A stretch of 64,000 nucleotides of DNA from positions 2,370,501-2,434,500 of the forward strand of contig NZ_CP036422.1 of NCBI RefSeq assembly GCF_009388985.1, written 5' to 3'. Shown piece after piece: positions 54,061-63,713 of the stretch. Position 1 is the first letter of the stretch. Every line of letters begins with the position of its first letter. The DNA comes from Halioglobus maricola. GTDB lineage: Bacteria > Pseudomonadota > Gammaproteobacteria > Pseudomonadales > Halieaceae. The position numbers and the translations under genes are program-made. The notes below the pieces were generated by a model. It was not told where the DNA came from and made no database searches. It saw only the letters and a list, made by a program, of their open reading frames with translations.

Positions 54061-54663
54061 ATGGAAAAGCTCACCAATCGGCAGCAACAGGTGCTGGATA
54101 TTATCCGCGCACACATCAGCGACACAGGCTTCCCCCCTACTCGGGCCGACATAGCCCGCGAACTGGGTTTCAAGTCCGCCAACGCTGCCGAGGAACACCT
54201 CAAGGCACTGGCGCGCAAAGGCGCTATCGAAATCATTCCTGGCGCATCCAGAGGCATCAAGCTTCCCGACACCCAGGGCATCCCGATCGTCGGCCGCGTG
54301 GCTGCGGGCAACCCGGTTCTCGCCGAGGAAAATATCGAGGAATACTGCGACCTGCCCCCGCAGTTCTTCAAACCGGCCGCTGACTATTTCCTGCGAGTTA
54401 CCGGTGACAGCATGATCGACATCGGTATCTTCGACGGCGACCTGCTCGCGGTGCATAGCACCCCGGTGGCGAACAACGGCGATATTGTCGTGGCTCGCAT
54501 CGAAGATGAAGTCACGGTAAAAAGGCTTCAGCGCGGCGGTGACAAGCACCAGTTGGAGCTACTGCCAGAGAACCCGGATTTCGAACCGATTAAAGTAGAT
54601 TTGCGCGAGCAGGCCTTTGCTATTGAAGGGCTCAGCGTGGGTGTATTGCGCCGGGGCAACTAA
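54061..54663 (+). CDS. lexA: SOS repressor LexA
   Basis: 200 residues. Winged HTH (1-70, with [31 protein letters not shown]), Ala82-Gly83 autocleavage bond in GRVAAGNP, catalytic Ser117 (VTGDSMID) and Lys154 (VTVKRLQ). RecA-filament-stimulated self-cleavage derepresses DNA-damage genes. Two boxes precede it; the other repair genes in the window (uvrC, mfd, topA) show no such box. Confidence 0.98.
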   Translation: MEKLTNRQQQVLDIIRAHISDTGFPPTRADIARELGFKSANAAEEHLKALARKGAIEIIPGASRGIKLPDTQGIPIVGRVAAGNPVLAEENIEEYCDLPPQFFKPAADYFLRVTGDSMIDIGIFDGDLLAVHSTPVANNGDIVVARIEDEVTVKRLQRGGDKHQLELLPENPDFEPIKVDLREQAFAIEGLSVGVLRRGN

Positions 54664-54686
54664 GCGCGAGGATAATCGACAGCGGG

Positions 54687-54709
54687 AGGGGCTTCGACAG
54701 GCCCCTTTC
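54687..54709 (+). terminator. weak terminator candidate after lexA
   Basis: AGGGGC (54687-54692) pairs with GCCCCT (54701-54706), 8-base loop, followed by only TT beyond the stem. Weak. Confidence 0.35.
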
Positions 54710-54761
54710 AGGGCTTGCAGGGGGCCGGCATCTTACCCCGGCGAATTTTAAATCGAGCCTG

Positions 54762-55022
54762 TCAGTGCAGGACGCGAGGTGCCTCTGGCTCAGCGTAAGC
54801 TTCGGCGTCTGCCTCTGCTTCATTCTGTTCCATAAGGTTGGACGCGGCCTGAATACCAGCCTGAATCATGGCCTTTGCCACTTCCAGTCCGTTATCCATC
54901 AGATACATGCGCGATTCGTCGGAGAACTGTATGGTCACCAGCGGAGCGGAGTCATCGTCAGCGCGTTGCAGAACGATTTCACCATCACCCAGATCGACAA
55001 TCTCCAGTAAGGATGCAGACAC
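54762..55022 (-). CDS. small conserved hypothetical downstream of topA
   Basis: 86 residues. N-terminal strands (LLEIVDLGDGEIVLQRADDDSAPLVTIQF), a helix (GLEVAKAMIQAGIQAASNLM) and a Glu/Ala-rich tail. No domain recognised; a gene of similar size lies between lexA and topA in Pseudomonas. Convergent with lexA; 120 bases after the DUF6586 gene. Confidence 0.65.
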   Translation of the reverse strand: MSASLLEIVDLGDGEIVLQRADDDSAPLVTIQFSDESRMYLMDNGLEVAKAMIQAGIQAASNLMEQNEAEADAEAYAEPEAPRVLH

Positions 55023-55142
55023 TCAATAGACCTCTGTTGTTGAGAACATTTTGCGAACATGTCGCTAAAACTGCACCTCAATCATAACAGCAGGCCCCAG
55101 CACTCGATAGCACTTATTCTCATAATTGTTGTGACGCGGTGC

Positions 55143-55604
55143 TCAGTACTCGTCGAGAGAATCGCCCATACGATCAAACAATTGTTGCAAAAGATTTGCC
55201 CAGGTTTCGACCTGCTCAGGGCCGGACTCTACTGCGGACACGGCGAGGTTGTTCGGCGATAAAGCCTGCACTGGCATGGTGTCGGCAGCGAGCATCTCCC
55301 CTATCCAGCCGTCTTGTTCCAGGTGTTGAAACTCACGAAGTTCGCCAGCGATCGCCTTGCCCTCGGCTATCTCGGGCAGCTCAGCAAGGCTTTGCGGTGG
55401 TGAGGAAGGAAGCGCTCCCGGACGCGCTATCTCCAGGAGAAACCAGCCGTAGGCATTGGCCAGATGCGCCCGGGTAGCAGGAAGGTAAGCACTGGCCAGG
55501 GTTTTGCCCGCTACCGTTTCGGCAGCGAGGTCGCCGCGCCAGGCCTGGAGCAGAATCCGGGCCAGATACAGCGACTGGTTTGCCCGCCCCCGCGCAGAGC
55601 TCAC
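55143..55604 (-). CDS. DUF6586 family protein
   Basis: 153 residues from GTG 55604, overlapping the topA stop by 4 bases (GTGA). All-helical, beginning [19 protein letters not shown]; a short PPQ linker; a second helical half. Members lie right after topA in Pseudomonas as well; function unknown, but coupling suggests a link with TopA or with the DNA-topology/SOS neighbourhood. Confidence 0.8.
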   Translation of the reverse strand: MSSARGRANQSLYLARILLQAWRGDLAAETVAGKTLASAYLPATRAHLANAYGWFLLEIARPGALPSSPPQSLAELPEIAEGKAIAGELREFQHLEQDGWIGEMLAADTMPVQALSPNNLAVSAVESGPEQVETWANLLQQLFDRMGDSLDEY

Positions 55605-58252
55605 TTCTTTTTAGCCCTGCTCTTACTCTGCTCGACGTCCCACTTACCACCGCGATAAAACGCTTTCCAGCCAGTGGCTTTACCGTCTTTCTCGGTCATC
55701 ACGTACTGCTCTTTGGTCTTGCGGCTATAACGCACCTGGACACGATTGCCGTCGTCGTCTTCAGTGGGCGCAGAGAAGATGAACTTATATTTGGGATCGA
55801 TCTCTGCCTTGTGCGGCAGCAGCTCGTCCACGAATGGTGCCCTGGTTTCACGATTGCGCGGGAAACCACTGGCGGCAAGAAACATACCGGCGGCGCCATC
55901 GCGGAGCACATAGGTGTCATCCACTTTCTCACAAGCCAGTTCCGGCATGGGTACCGGGTCCATTTTGGGTGGTGCAGGCTCGCCGCTGCGCAACAATTTA
56001 CGCGTGTTTTTGCAATCCTCGTTAGTACAGCCGAAGTACTTGCCGAAGCGGCCATTCTTGAGCTGCATCTCGCTGCCACACTTGTCGCACTCAAGTGTCG
56101 GGCCTTCATAGCCCTTGATCTTGAACTTGCCGAACTCCACTTCGAAGCCATCGCAATCGGGGTTGTTGCCGCACACATGCAGCTTGCGGTCCTCGTCGAT
56201 CAGGTAGCTGTCCATGGCCGCGTTACATTTCGCGCAGCGATGCCGTTCCAGCAATTGGCGAGATTCGGCCTCGTCGTCCGCATCTTCGCGAATGGCCTCG
56301 TCGCCAGACGTCAGGTTGATCGTATTCTTGCAGCGCTCCTTGGGGGGTAAGGCATAACCAGAACAACCGAGGAAGACACCAGTACTGGCAGTGCGGATCT
56401 GCATCGGCCGTGCGCACTTGCTGCACTCAATGTCAGTCATGGTGGGTTCGTTGGGCTGCATGCCTACCGGCTCGGGCTCGCCGGCCTTCTCCAGCAGCTC
56501 ACTGAACTCGGCGTAAAACGCATCAAGCAGGTCACGCCAGTCGCGTTTTCCTTCCGCAACGTCGTCCAGCCGCTCTTCCATGCTCGCGGTAAAACCGTAG
56601 TCCAACAGTTCTGTAAAGCTCTTCTGCAGACGCTGGGTTACCACGTCGCCCATTTTCTCCGCGTAGAAGCGCTTGTTCTCCAGCCGGACATACCCGCGGT
56701 CCTGGATAGTGGAAATAATGGATGCGTAGGTAGAGGGGCGGCCAATGCCGCGCTTCTCAAGTTCACGCACCAGGCTCGCCTCGCCGTAGCGCGGCGTGGG
56801 TTTGGTGAAGTGCTGGGCCGGGTCGAGCTTCTTCAGGCCAAGATCATCCCCTTCCTTGAGGTCGGGCAACACGGTGTCGTCGCCCTTGCGCGCTGCCGGT
56901 GCCTGCACCCGGGTGTAGCCATCAAAGCGAATGATTCGGCCTTTGGCGGTCAACTCATAGTCGCCCGCTGCAGCGGTCACAGTGGTAGCCGTGTATTCCG
57001 CCGCGGGCATCTGGCCTGCCACAAACTGGCGCCAGATCAACTCGTACAAGCGCTCTGCATCGCGCTCCATACCCTTGAGGGCGGTTTGGGGCACGTTCAC
57101 GTCTGAGGGACGAATCGCCTCGTGCGCCTCCTGGGCACCCTCTTTCGAGGAATACAGGTTGGGCGATTCAGGCAGATAGCTGGGCGGGAAATTGTCGCCG
57201 ATGTAGCCACGACAGGCAGACACCGCTTCCGCACTCAGATTGGTAGAGTCGGTACGCATGTAGGTGATGTAGCCTGCTTCATAAAGGCGCTGGGCCAGCA
57301 TCATGGTTTTCTTGACCGAAAAGCCCAGCCGCGTGCTCGCCGCCTGCTGCAGGGTCGAGGTAATGTAGGGCGCTGGAGGCTTGGAACGGGTAGGTTTGTC
57401 CTCGCGCTTGCTCACAGCGTAAGGCAGGTTCTCAAGTTCGGCGGCCGCAGCCATTGCCGTCGTCTCATCACCGGGGCGGAAATTCTCGCCCTTGTGCTTC
57501 TTGACCTGGAACCTCACCTCGGAGTCGCCGCCTGTGTCTAGATCGGCGTGAATTTCCCAGTATTCTTCCGGAACGAAGGCATGGATCTCACGCTCTCGCT
57601 CCACAATCAGACGCACAGCTACTGACTGCACGCGGCCGGCGGAAAGCCCGCGCGCCACTTTCGACCACAGCAGCGGCGACACCATGTAACCCACAACGCG
57701 GTCGAGGAAACGGCGCGCCTGCTGGGCATTGACCCGGTCAGTATCAAGTACTGCCGGCTCATGGAACGCTTCGGTAATCGCTTTTTTGGTGATCTCGTTG
57801 AACACAACACGCTGATAGCGGCTGTCGTCTCCACCAATCGCTTCCCGCAGGTGCCAGGCGATCGCCTCCCCCTCGCGGTCGAGGTCGGTCGCGAGGTAGA
57901 TGGCATCTGAATCTTCGGCCAGTTTCCTCAGTTCATTAACCACCTTTTCTTTGCCGGGGAGCACCTGGTAATTAGCGTCCCAGCCGTTTTCGGGGTCAAT
58001 ACCCATACGGCGGATCAGCTGCTCCCGGGCTTTCTTCTTTTTATGGGCAGCTTTCTCCTCGGGCGCCATTTTGCGAGTAATGGCGGCCTGGGCAGCGCGT
58101 TCCTTGGGATCGACTTTGCCGGTCGAACTACCCGCTGTGGGCAAGTCGCGAATATGCCCGACGCTGGATTTGACCACAAAGTCTTTGCCCAGATACTTGT
58201 TGATTGTCTTCGCCTTGGCTGGCGACTCGACGATTACGAGTGATTTTCCCAT
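55601..58252 (-). CDS. topA: DNA topoisomerase I
   Basis: 883 residues. Toprim domain ([35 protein letters not shown]), active-site Tyr in [13 protein letters not shown] (about 316-328), and three C-terminal Cys4 zinc ribbons (CSKC...C...C; CAKC...CGNNPDC; CDKC...CTNEDC) plus a basic tail (KSRAKKK). It relaxes negative supercoils, type IA mechanism. 72 bases upstream lies the gene at 58325. Confidence 0.98.
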   Translation of the reverse strand: MGKSLVIVESPAKAKTINKYLGKDFVVKSSVGHIRDLPTAGSSTGKVDPKERAAQAAITRKMAPEEKAAHKKKKAREQLIRRMGIDPENGWDANYQVLPGKEKVVNELRKLAEDSDAIYLATDLDREGEAIAWHLREAIGGDDSRYQRVVFNEITKKAITEAFHEPAVLDTDRVNAQQARRFLDRVVGYMVSPLLWSKVARGLSAGRVQSVAVRLIVEREREIHAFVPEEYWEIHADLDTGGDSEVRFQVKKHKGENFRPGDETTAMAAAAELENLPYAVSKREDKPTRSKPPAPYITSTLQQAASTRLGFSVKKTMMLAQRLYEAGYITYMRTDSTNLSAEAVSACRGYIGDNFPPSYLPESPNLYSSKEGAQEAHEAIRPSDVNVPQTALKGMERDAERLYELIWRQFVAGQMPAAEYTATTVTAAAGDYELTAKGRIIRFDGYTRVQAPAARKGDDTVLPDLKEGDDLGLKKLDPAQHFTKPTPRYGEASLVRELEKRGIGRPSTYASIISTIQDRGYVRLENKRFYAEKMGDVVTQRLQKSFTELLDYGFTASMEERLDDVAEGKRDWRDLLDAFYAEFSELLEKAGEPEPVGMQPNEPTMTDIECSKCARPMQIRTASTGVFLGCSGYALPPKERCKNTINLTSGDEAIREDADDEAESRQLLERHRCAKCNAAMDSYLIDEDRKLHVCGNNPDCDGFEVEFGKFKIKGYEGPTLECDKCGSEMQLKNGRFGKYFGCTNEDCKNTRKLLRSGEPAPPKMDPVPMPELACEKVDDTYVLRDGAAGMFLAASGFPRNRETRAPFVDELLPHKAEIDPKYKFIFSAPTEDDDGNRVQVRYSRKTKEQYVMTEKDGKATGWKAFYRGGKWDVEQSKSRAKKK

Positions 58253-58324
58253 TGGATCCTGCTGTCATTGGGTGCCGGTAGTGGCGCCAAAAAGGGGCAT
58301 ATATAAGGCCACGACAGGGAGCGG

Positions 58325-58837
58325 TCAAGAAAAATCGTGTTTTGGATGTTCTGTAAATCCGGTCACAAGCGTCTCGGACCAGGCCTCCAGTGCCCCCAGA
58401 ATCTGCTGTACATCGGCTTCCTCTCCCGGCTCCAGCCAATATACACCGCAGCTGCCCTCCTCCTGGCTAAGCGCCAGTATTTCCGCGGGTAACAGCTCGA
58501 TACAGGCAGGCGCAGGAAGATGATGACCCACGCCATAGAAGCCCTCGTCGCGGATGCGCCAGGCCAGCCTCGCGCGGGGTTCGCCGCGCGACGGCGGCAG
58601 TCGTTTGCCGTAATAAATAATTTGTTCCGGCCGTCGTGTCCCGCCCATGGGGGCTCGCTCACTGCCCGGCAAGTCGCGAAATTCAACAAACAGGCCGTGC
58701 ACCGCGGCAAATTCACGCAGGCCGGAGACCTGTCGCTGTCGTTTGGTGGGAACAAAATGCGTGAGCGGCGCAAGAGCCACAGCGACAATGAAAATGATGA
58801 GAAACAGTTCCAACAATAGATACCTGACACAAATCAA
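58325..58837 (-). CDS. hypothetical protein with one N-terminal TM helix
   Basis: 170 residues; LLLELFLIIFIVAVALAPLTHF (about 6-27) anchors a soluble domain with VSGLREFAAVHGLFVEFRDLP and a conserved-looking PEQIIYYGKRLPPSRGE. No family recognised. Precedes topA on the same strand; divergent from the universal stress gene. Confidence 0.65.
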   Translation of the reverse strand: MICVRYLLLELFLIIFIVAVALAPLTHFVPTKRQRQVSGLREFAAVHGLFVEFRDLPGSERAPMGGTRRPEQIIYYGKRLPPSRGEPRARLAWRIRDEGFYGVGHHLPAPACIELLPAEILALSQEEGSCGVYWLEPGEEADVQQILGALEAWSETLVTGFTEHPKHDFS

Positions 58838-58932
58838 ACATAGGTTGCAGACAGCGTTGCACCCCGTTGTCCGGCGCCCATTCTATGCTATAAATAGAAG
58901 CATACTAAATGCGCGAATATGGGGAGTGAGTT

Positions 58933-59367
58933 ATGTCGCAATACTCAAAAGTGGTCGTCGCTGTCGACCTCAGCGAAGAATCGGAACTGGTAGCCGCCAG
59001 AGCACGAGCCATAGCGGCAGGTGCCGGCTGCGAACTTCATCTTGTGCATGTGATCGAACCGCTGAGTTTTGCTTACGGTGTCGACATTCCCATGGACTTC
59101 TCCGGCCTTCAAGACGAGATTCAGGAACAGGCAACCAAACAACTCCGCCAGTTTGCCGACAATAATGGCATTGATGCCGACCACCAGCATATTTTGCTGG
59201 GCCGCCCTGAAGTCGAGATTCACACAATCGCGGAACAGGTTGGTGCGGACCTGATCGTGGTCGGCAGCCACGGGCGCTACGGCCTCGCCCTGCTCATGGG
59301 CTCAACGGCCAACGGCGTGCTTCACGGCGCCTCCTGCGATGTCCTTGCAGTTCGCGTGGGTTCCTAG
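58933..59367 (+). CDS. universal stress protein (UspA family)
   Basis: 144 residues. VVVAVDLSEESELVAARARAIA at the start, and the ATP-binding G-x2-G-x9-G-S motif in VVGSHGRYGLALLMGSTANGVL near the C-terminus. A dimeric nucleotide-binding stress protein of unspecified target. Single gene; GGGGAG upstream. Confidence 0.93.
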   Translation: MSQYSKVVVAVDLSEESELVAARARAIAAGAGCELHLVHVIEPLSFAYGVDIPMDFSGLQDEIQEQATKQLRQFADNNGIDADHQHILLGRPEVEIHTIAEQVGADLIVVGSHGRYGLALLMGSTANGVLHGASCDVLAVRVGS

Positions 59368-59377
59368 GGAATTCCTT

Positions 59378-59596
59378 TCAAGGCTTTAAAAACGCCGCCA
59401 GCATCTCCTGGTCGAAAGGCCAGTTCAGCTCTGCGCCGTCCTCTCGGCGCAATACCGGTATGGTCGTGCCGTAACGCTCGAACAGTTCGTCCGACTCGCT
59501 GATATCCACATGTTCGAACGCCATGCCTCTCTGCGCGAGCAGTGCCTCTGCCAATTCACACAAATGACAGGCGGATGTCCCGAAAAGAGTTACCAT
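59378..59596 (-). CDS. glutaredoxin-like (DUF836) thiol protein
   Basis: 72 residues, thioredoxin fold: VTLFGTSACHLCELAEALL with redox pair Cys10/Cys13, cis-Pro in TTIPVLRRED, and WPFDQEMLAAFL as the final helix. A GSH- or dithiol-dependent reductant; partner unknown. Confidence 0.88.
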   Translation of the reverse strand: MVTLFGTSACHLCELAEALLAQRGMAFEHVDISESDELFERYGTTIPVLRREDGAELNWPFDQEMLAAFLKP

Positions 59597-59726
59597 TCAT
59601 TAATCCCCATTGTCTCGACCAGTTCCGGCCTCTATGATGACCGCCCGATGACGCCCCGCTCCGGGACTTGATGACCACTGAGCTGGAGCGGTACCATACC
59701 CATCAGGTACAAAAATTCATACTAAT

Positions 59727-59740
59727 ATCGCCTAGGTGAT
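59727..59740. promoter_or_regulatory. near-palindrome before the IclR gene
   Basis: ATCGCCTAGGTGAT (one G/T deviation from a full palindrome) 22 bases before the TTG start; suits an IclR autoregulatory site. The rest of 59597-59761 shows nothing else I can name. Confidence 0.35.
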
Positions 59741-59761
59741 CTAATAGAGGGAGCAGTAACT

Positions 59762-60658
59762 TTGGCTCTATTTTCGCAACCTACCGCCCGTGCCCTGGCA
59801 ATTCTCGATTTGCTGATGGCCAATCCGGACCAGGCCTTTGGCCTCACCGAGATGACTCGCCGGCTCAATCTCAACAAGGCGACTTGTCACGCTATCCTGA
59901 CCACCATGGCAAATTACGGTTTCCTGGTCCAGCACCCCAAGACCAAGGCCTACCGCCTCGGGCCCTCTATTATAGCGGCGGGCAACGCCGCTTTTGCCCA
60001 GTTTCCGGTACTCGAGTATGCCCGCCCTGAGCTCGAAGCCTTGCAGGCAGACCTGGATATCGGCTTCGCTGTAACCGGACGCTCCAAGCAGCATATGATC
60101 CTGCTCGCCCTCTACGGACAGGCCTCCGAGCTTATTAATTCATTCCAGCTTGGGCTGCGCCTGCCGAACGATGCGCCTGTCGCCGCAGCCTTTATCGCAT
60201 TTTCTCCGGCCAAACACCTGGAGGCCTGGCTCACCCGCGCGCACGAGGCCCGCGGCGGCTACAACGAACGCCTGGATCAGAAGCTCAGAGTGTCAGTGAT
60301 CGGCATACGCGCCCGCGGTTATGAGGTCACTCTCAAGACCAAGGCCGAGACAGAGCTCACCAAAGAGCTATCGCGTATTCACAACTCATGGAGCCTCACC
60401 GAGCTCGAAGATGCTGCGCGCAAATACCAGAGCGACATCTGTGAAGAGCAGTACCACCTCGATCGCATCGACCCCAAGACTCGCTACGACGTCTCCACTA
60501 TTTCAGTACCGGTATTCGTCGAGAACAAGCTCCCGGTAGTGTGTTTCGTCGCTGGCTCTTTCAAAGAACCCCTTACCGGCGCCAAGATCGAAGAGATCGC
60601 CGCCCGTATCAAGGAGTCTGCAGACCGGGTCACCGCCCTGGCTGAAAGCTTTAGCTGA
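59762..60658 (+). CDS. IclR family transcriptional regulator
   Basis: 298 residues from TTG 59762 (GAGGGAG upstream). Winged HTH (8-70: ARALAILDLLMANPDQAFGLTEMTRRLNLNKATCHAILTTM) and an effector domain. Targets unknown; no catabolic operon is adjacent. The following AraC gene starts 11 bases on, so the two regulators are co-transcribed. Confidence 0.9.
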   Translation: MALFSQPTARALAILDLLMANPDQAFGLTEMTRRLNLNKATCHAILTTMANYGFLVQHPKTKAYRLGPSIIAAGNAAFAQFPVLEYARPELEALQADLDIGFAVTGRSKQHMILLALYGQASELINSFQLGLRLPNDAPVAAAFIAFSPAKHLEAWLTRAHEARGGYNERLDQKLRVSVIGIRARGYEVTLKTKAETELTKELSRIHNSWSLTELEDAARKYQSDICEEQYHLDRIDPKTRYDVSTISVPVFVENKLPVVCFVAGSFKEPLTGAKIEEIAARIKESADRVTALAESFS

Positions 60659-60669
60659 GCGAGCACACC

Positions 60670-61734
60670 TTGAATTCTATGCCCCTAAAGACCCTGACTA
60701 CGCTGTTGCGCGTGGTCAGGGAACAGGGCTATCCGGTCGAGCAAGCACTCCTCCACATTGGCCTTGAGTTCAATCCGCTCGAAGACGACCCAGCCAGCCT
60801 GCCAACCCAGATTCCAACCGATTGCTATAGCCGGTTGTACGGCCTGCTAATGGAACTGCTGCAAGACGAGGCTTTTGGCCTTGGCCAGGAGTATCACTCG
60901 CCCCCAGGCACGTTCCGCATGATGTGCCTCTTTGTTATTCATTGCCCAACCCTGGAACAGGCTCTGCGTCGCGCCCGGGAATTCTACGACTACTGCGACC
61001 AGTTCCGCGACAGCGAGCACCACGATGGGCCGCTGTTTGTCCCTCAGGGCGAGAGCGGCAATGTGCTTTGCGTTCTGGAACGTGGCTCGCCCAGTCAGCA
61101 GAATCGTGCACACATAGGCCATGCCAATGTGTTGCTGATGATGTTTCGCTTCTACAGCTGGTTGATTGGCCGGGAGCTACCTCTGCAAGAGGTCCGTGTG
61201 CGTGCCAACGAACCAGCCCAGTCACAGCCCTATGAGGCTATCTTCGGCTGCCCGGTGCGTTTCGGCACAGATCACTCAGGGCTCGTGATGAGTAATAATG
61301 TCCTGCAGTTGCCTATCGTCCAGACCGAGGATTCCCTGCGAGAATTTCTGCGCCAGGCACCCTACCATCTGGTCAAGCGCGAGACGCCCGGTAGTCTTAA
61401 CCCGCTTACCCAGAAGATCAAGCAGTTGCTCACCGAACACAGCAACCAGAAGCTGCCCAATGCCAGCGAGATAGCCCTGACTCTCAACATGTCACCGCGC
61501 ACGCTGCACCGCAAGCTCACCTCTGAAGGCACCAGCTTTCAGCAACTTAAAGACGATTTCCGCAGGGAATTGGCCGTGCACTATATGAACCGACCAGAGC
61601 TGACTCTGGATGCTATTGCGGCAGTTATGGGTTTCCAGGACAACTCCGCCTTCTACCGCTCCTTCAAGAAGTGGACCGGTGTATCGCCCGGCCGCTACCG
61701 AGCCACCATGCTGGCGGGCGAGGCAAACCCATGA
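60670..61734 (+). CDS. AraC family regulator (OruR/arabinose-binding type)
   Basis: 354 residues from TTG 60670 or ATG 60679. N-terminal Arabinose_bd-type ligand domain (about 20-200), C-terminal two-HTH domain (NASEIALTLNMSPRTLHRKLTSEG; LTLDAIAAVMGFQDNSAFYRSFKKWTG). Related regulators act on amino acid or lipid catabolism. The stop overlaps trmH by 4 bases. Confidence 0.92.
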   Translation: MNSMPLKTLTTLLRVVREQGYPVEQALLHIGLEFNPLEDDPASLPTQIPTDCYSRLYGLLMELLQDEAFGLGQEYHSPPGTFRMMCLFVIHCPTLEQALRRAREFYDYCDQFRDSEHHDGPLFVPQGESGNVLCVLERGSPSQQNRAHIGHANVLLMMFRFYSWLIGRELPLQEVRVRANEPAQSQPYEAIFGCPVRFGTDHSGLVMSNNVLQLPIVQTEDSLREFLRQAPYHLVKRETPGSLNPLTQKIKQLLTEHSNQKLPNASEIALTLNMSPRTLHRKLTSEGTSFQQLKDDFRRELAVHYMNRPELTLDAIAAVMGFQDNSAFYRSFKKWTGVSPGRYRATMLAGEANP

Positions 61735-62510
61735 GCGAGCAAGGCTACGCCGACAAACGCGCCTACTTCGACCGCATGTTGACCCTGTATGGCCGCAAAC
61801 CTGCCCTGGAGGCTCTGCGTGACAAAGCATTGGAATGCCATGCCCTGCATCTCGCCCACAGCAATCGCGAGGGTGGCATCGTCGGGGAACTCATCAACGC
61901 GGCAGAACAGCGCGGCATACCCGTACAGCGCCACAGCCGGGAAGAGCTCGCGAGAATTTCTCGCAATGGCAAACAGGACCAGGGCGTAGCACTTGATGTT
62001 ATCTGTCCAGCATTCCAATCAGTAGGTGGCTATCTCGATACGCTTGATTCAGCGCGGCCCCAGCGCCTGCTCGCACTGGATGGCATCACCAATCCGCAGA
62101 ATCTCGGCATGATCGTGCGCTCAGCTGCTGCGGGGGATATCGATGGCCTGCTGTGGGCGCGAAAAGGCAACGCAGCGCCTGGCCCGTTGGTGGTCAAGGC
62201 AAGCGCCGGCACACTGTATCGCGCACCGGTACTGACCTGCCCCGAGTTGCCTGGCGCACTGGAACAATGCCAGCGGCATGGGTTCGACGTATGCACTCTG
62301 GAAAGTAGCGCCCAAACCGATCTGTTTGCTTATCAGCCTCAACGGCACTGTGTTTTCGTGCTGGGTAACGAAACCGACGGAGTCTCTTCGAAGGTGAGCA
62401 GGCTGGCGCAGCAGAAATTGTCGATCCCGATGAATAACGGGGTGGAGTCACTCAATGTGGCAGTGACGGCGAGCTTGATTGCTTATGCGGGGAGAATCGA
62501 GCGCGGCTGA
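61731..62510 (+). CDS. SpoU/TrmH family RNA 2'-O-methyltransferase
   Basis: 259 residues from ATG 61731 (ATGA overlap with the AraC gene). N-terminal substrate-binding domain, then SPOUT motifs: LLALDGITNPQNLGMIVRSAAAGD, VFVLGNETDGVS, LSIPMNNGVESLNVAVTASLIAY. RlmB- or TrmH-like; target (23S rRNA or tRNA) not decidable from sequence. Confidence 0.9.
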   Translation: MSEQGYADKRAYFDRMLTLYGRKPALEALRDKALECHALHLAHSNREGGIVGELINAAEQRGIPVQRHSREELARISRNGKQDQGVALDVICPAFQSVGGYLDTLDSARPQRLLALDGITNPQNLGMIVRSAAAGDIDGLLWARKGNAAPGPLVVKASAGTLYRAPVLTCPELPGALEQCQRHGFDVCTLESSAQTDLFAYQPQRHCVFVLGNETDGVSSKVSRLAQQKLSIPMNNGVESLNVAVTASLIAYAGRIERG

Positions 62511-62531
62511 AGCCGCACTCGATTGAGCCAC

Positions 62532-63707
62532 TTACTTGGAAAGGTAGGCCATACCCTCTTCCAGACCCTTGAGGGTCAGCGGGAACATCTGCCCTTCCAG
62601 CAGCTTGTTGGTAATACCCACCGATTGGGTGTACTGCCAGTCGTCCTCGGGCACCGGATTGATCCAGATAACCTTGTCATAGACTTCCTGCAGCCGCCGG
62701 AACCACATCTCGCCAGACTCTTCGTTCCAGTGCTCTACGCTGCCACCGGGTTGGAGAATTTCATACGGCGACATGGATGCATCGCCCACGAATACCACTT
62801 TGTAGTCGTGGCTGTACTTGTGCAGGATATCCAGCAACGGCGTGCGCTCGTTGTGACGCCGAATATTATTCTTCCACACGCTTTCATACAGAAAATTGTG
62901 AAAGTAGAAATACTCCATGTGCTTGAACTCGGTGCGCGCCGCAGAGAACAGTTCTTCACACACCTTCACATGCGGGTCCATAGAGCCGCCTACATCGAAG
63001 AACAGCAGCACTTTCACCGCATTGTGGCGTTCCGGCACGAGCTTTATGTCAAGCAGACCAGCGTTTCGGGCCGTCGAGGAAATGGTGTCGTCGAGGTCCA
63101 GCTCATCGGCCGCACCGGTGCGGGCGAACTTGCGCAGGCGGCGCATGGCCACCTTGATATTGCGGGTACCCAGTTCGACGCTATCGTCCAGATTTTTAAA
63201 ATCGCGTTTATCCCAGACCTTCACCGCTTTCTTGTTCTTGCCATTGGGGCCTACGCGGATACCCTCGGGATGATAACCTTCCTGACCAAAAGGCGAAGTG
63301 CCACCGGTACCGATCCACTTGTTGCCACCCTCATGGCGTTTTTCTTGTTCTTCAAGGCGCTTTTTGAATTCCTCGATGAGCTTTTCCAGACCACCGAGCG
63401 ATTCAATTTTGGCCTTTTCTTCCTCACTCAGGTTCTTGAGAAACTCAGATCGTAACCAGTCGTCCGGAATCATCGCTTCGATCACGTCGTCCAGGGCTTC
63501 AAGATCTTTAAAATGCAAGCCAAACGCTTTGTCAAAACGATCGAAATACTTCTCGTCCTTCACCATGCAGGTTCGGCTGAAGTAGTAAAAATCATCCATC
63601 GAACCAAATACCACGCGCTGCTTCATACCCTCCAGCAGGTCGAGCAACTCACGTGTTGTCACCGGAACGCCCGAGTCGCGAAGACCCTGGAAGAAGTTAA
63701 TCAGCAT
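62532..63707 (-). CDS. VWA domain protein (CoxE-like)
   Basis: 391 residues. An N-terminal CoxE-type helical part (GLRDSGVPVTTRELLDLLEGM), a charged coiled-coil linker (about 105-125), and a VWA domain with MIDAS motif DVGGSMD (about residue 238). With the MoxR ATPase upstream it forms a MoxR/VWA pair that probably acts as a metal-insertion or assembly chaperone for an unknown target. No such target enzyme is in view. Confidence 0.88.
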   Translation of the reverse strand: MLINFFQGLRDSGVPVTTRELLDLLEGMKQRVVFGSMDDFYYFSRTCMVKDEKYFDRFDKAFGLHFKDLEALDDVIEAMIPDDWLRSEFLKNLSEEEKAKIESLGGLEKLIEEFKKRLEEQEKRHEGGNKWIGTGGTSPFGQEGYHPEGIRVGPNGKNKKAVKVWDKRDFKNLDDSVELGTRNIKVAMRRLRKFARTGAADELDLDDTISSTARNAGLLDIKLVPERHNAVKVLLFFDVGGSMDPHVKVCEELFSAARTEFKHMEYFYFHNFLYESVWKNNIRRHNERTPLLDILHKYSHDYKVVFVGDASMSPYEILQPGGSVEHWNEESGEMWFRRLQEVYDKVIWINPVPEDDWQYTQSVGITNKLLEGQMFPLTLKGLEEGMAYLSK

Positions 63708-63713
63708 GTCGGC

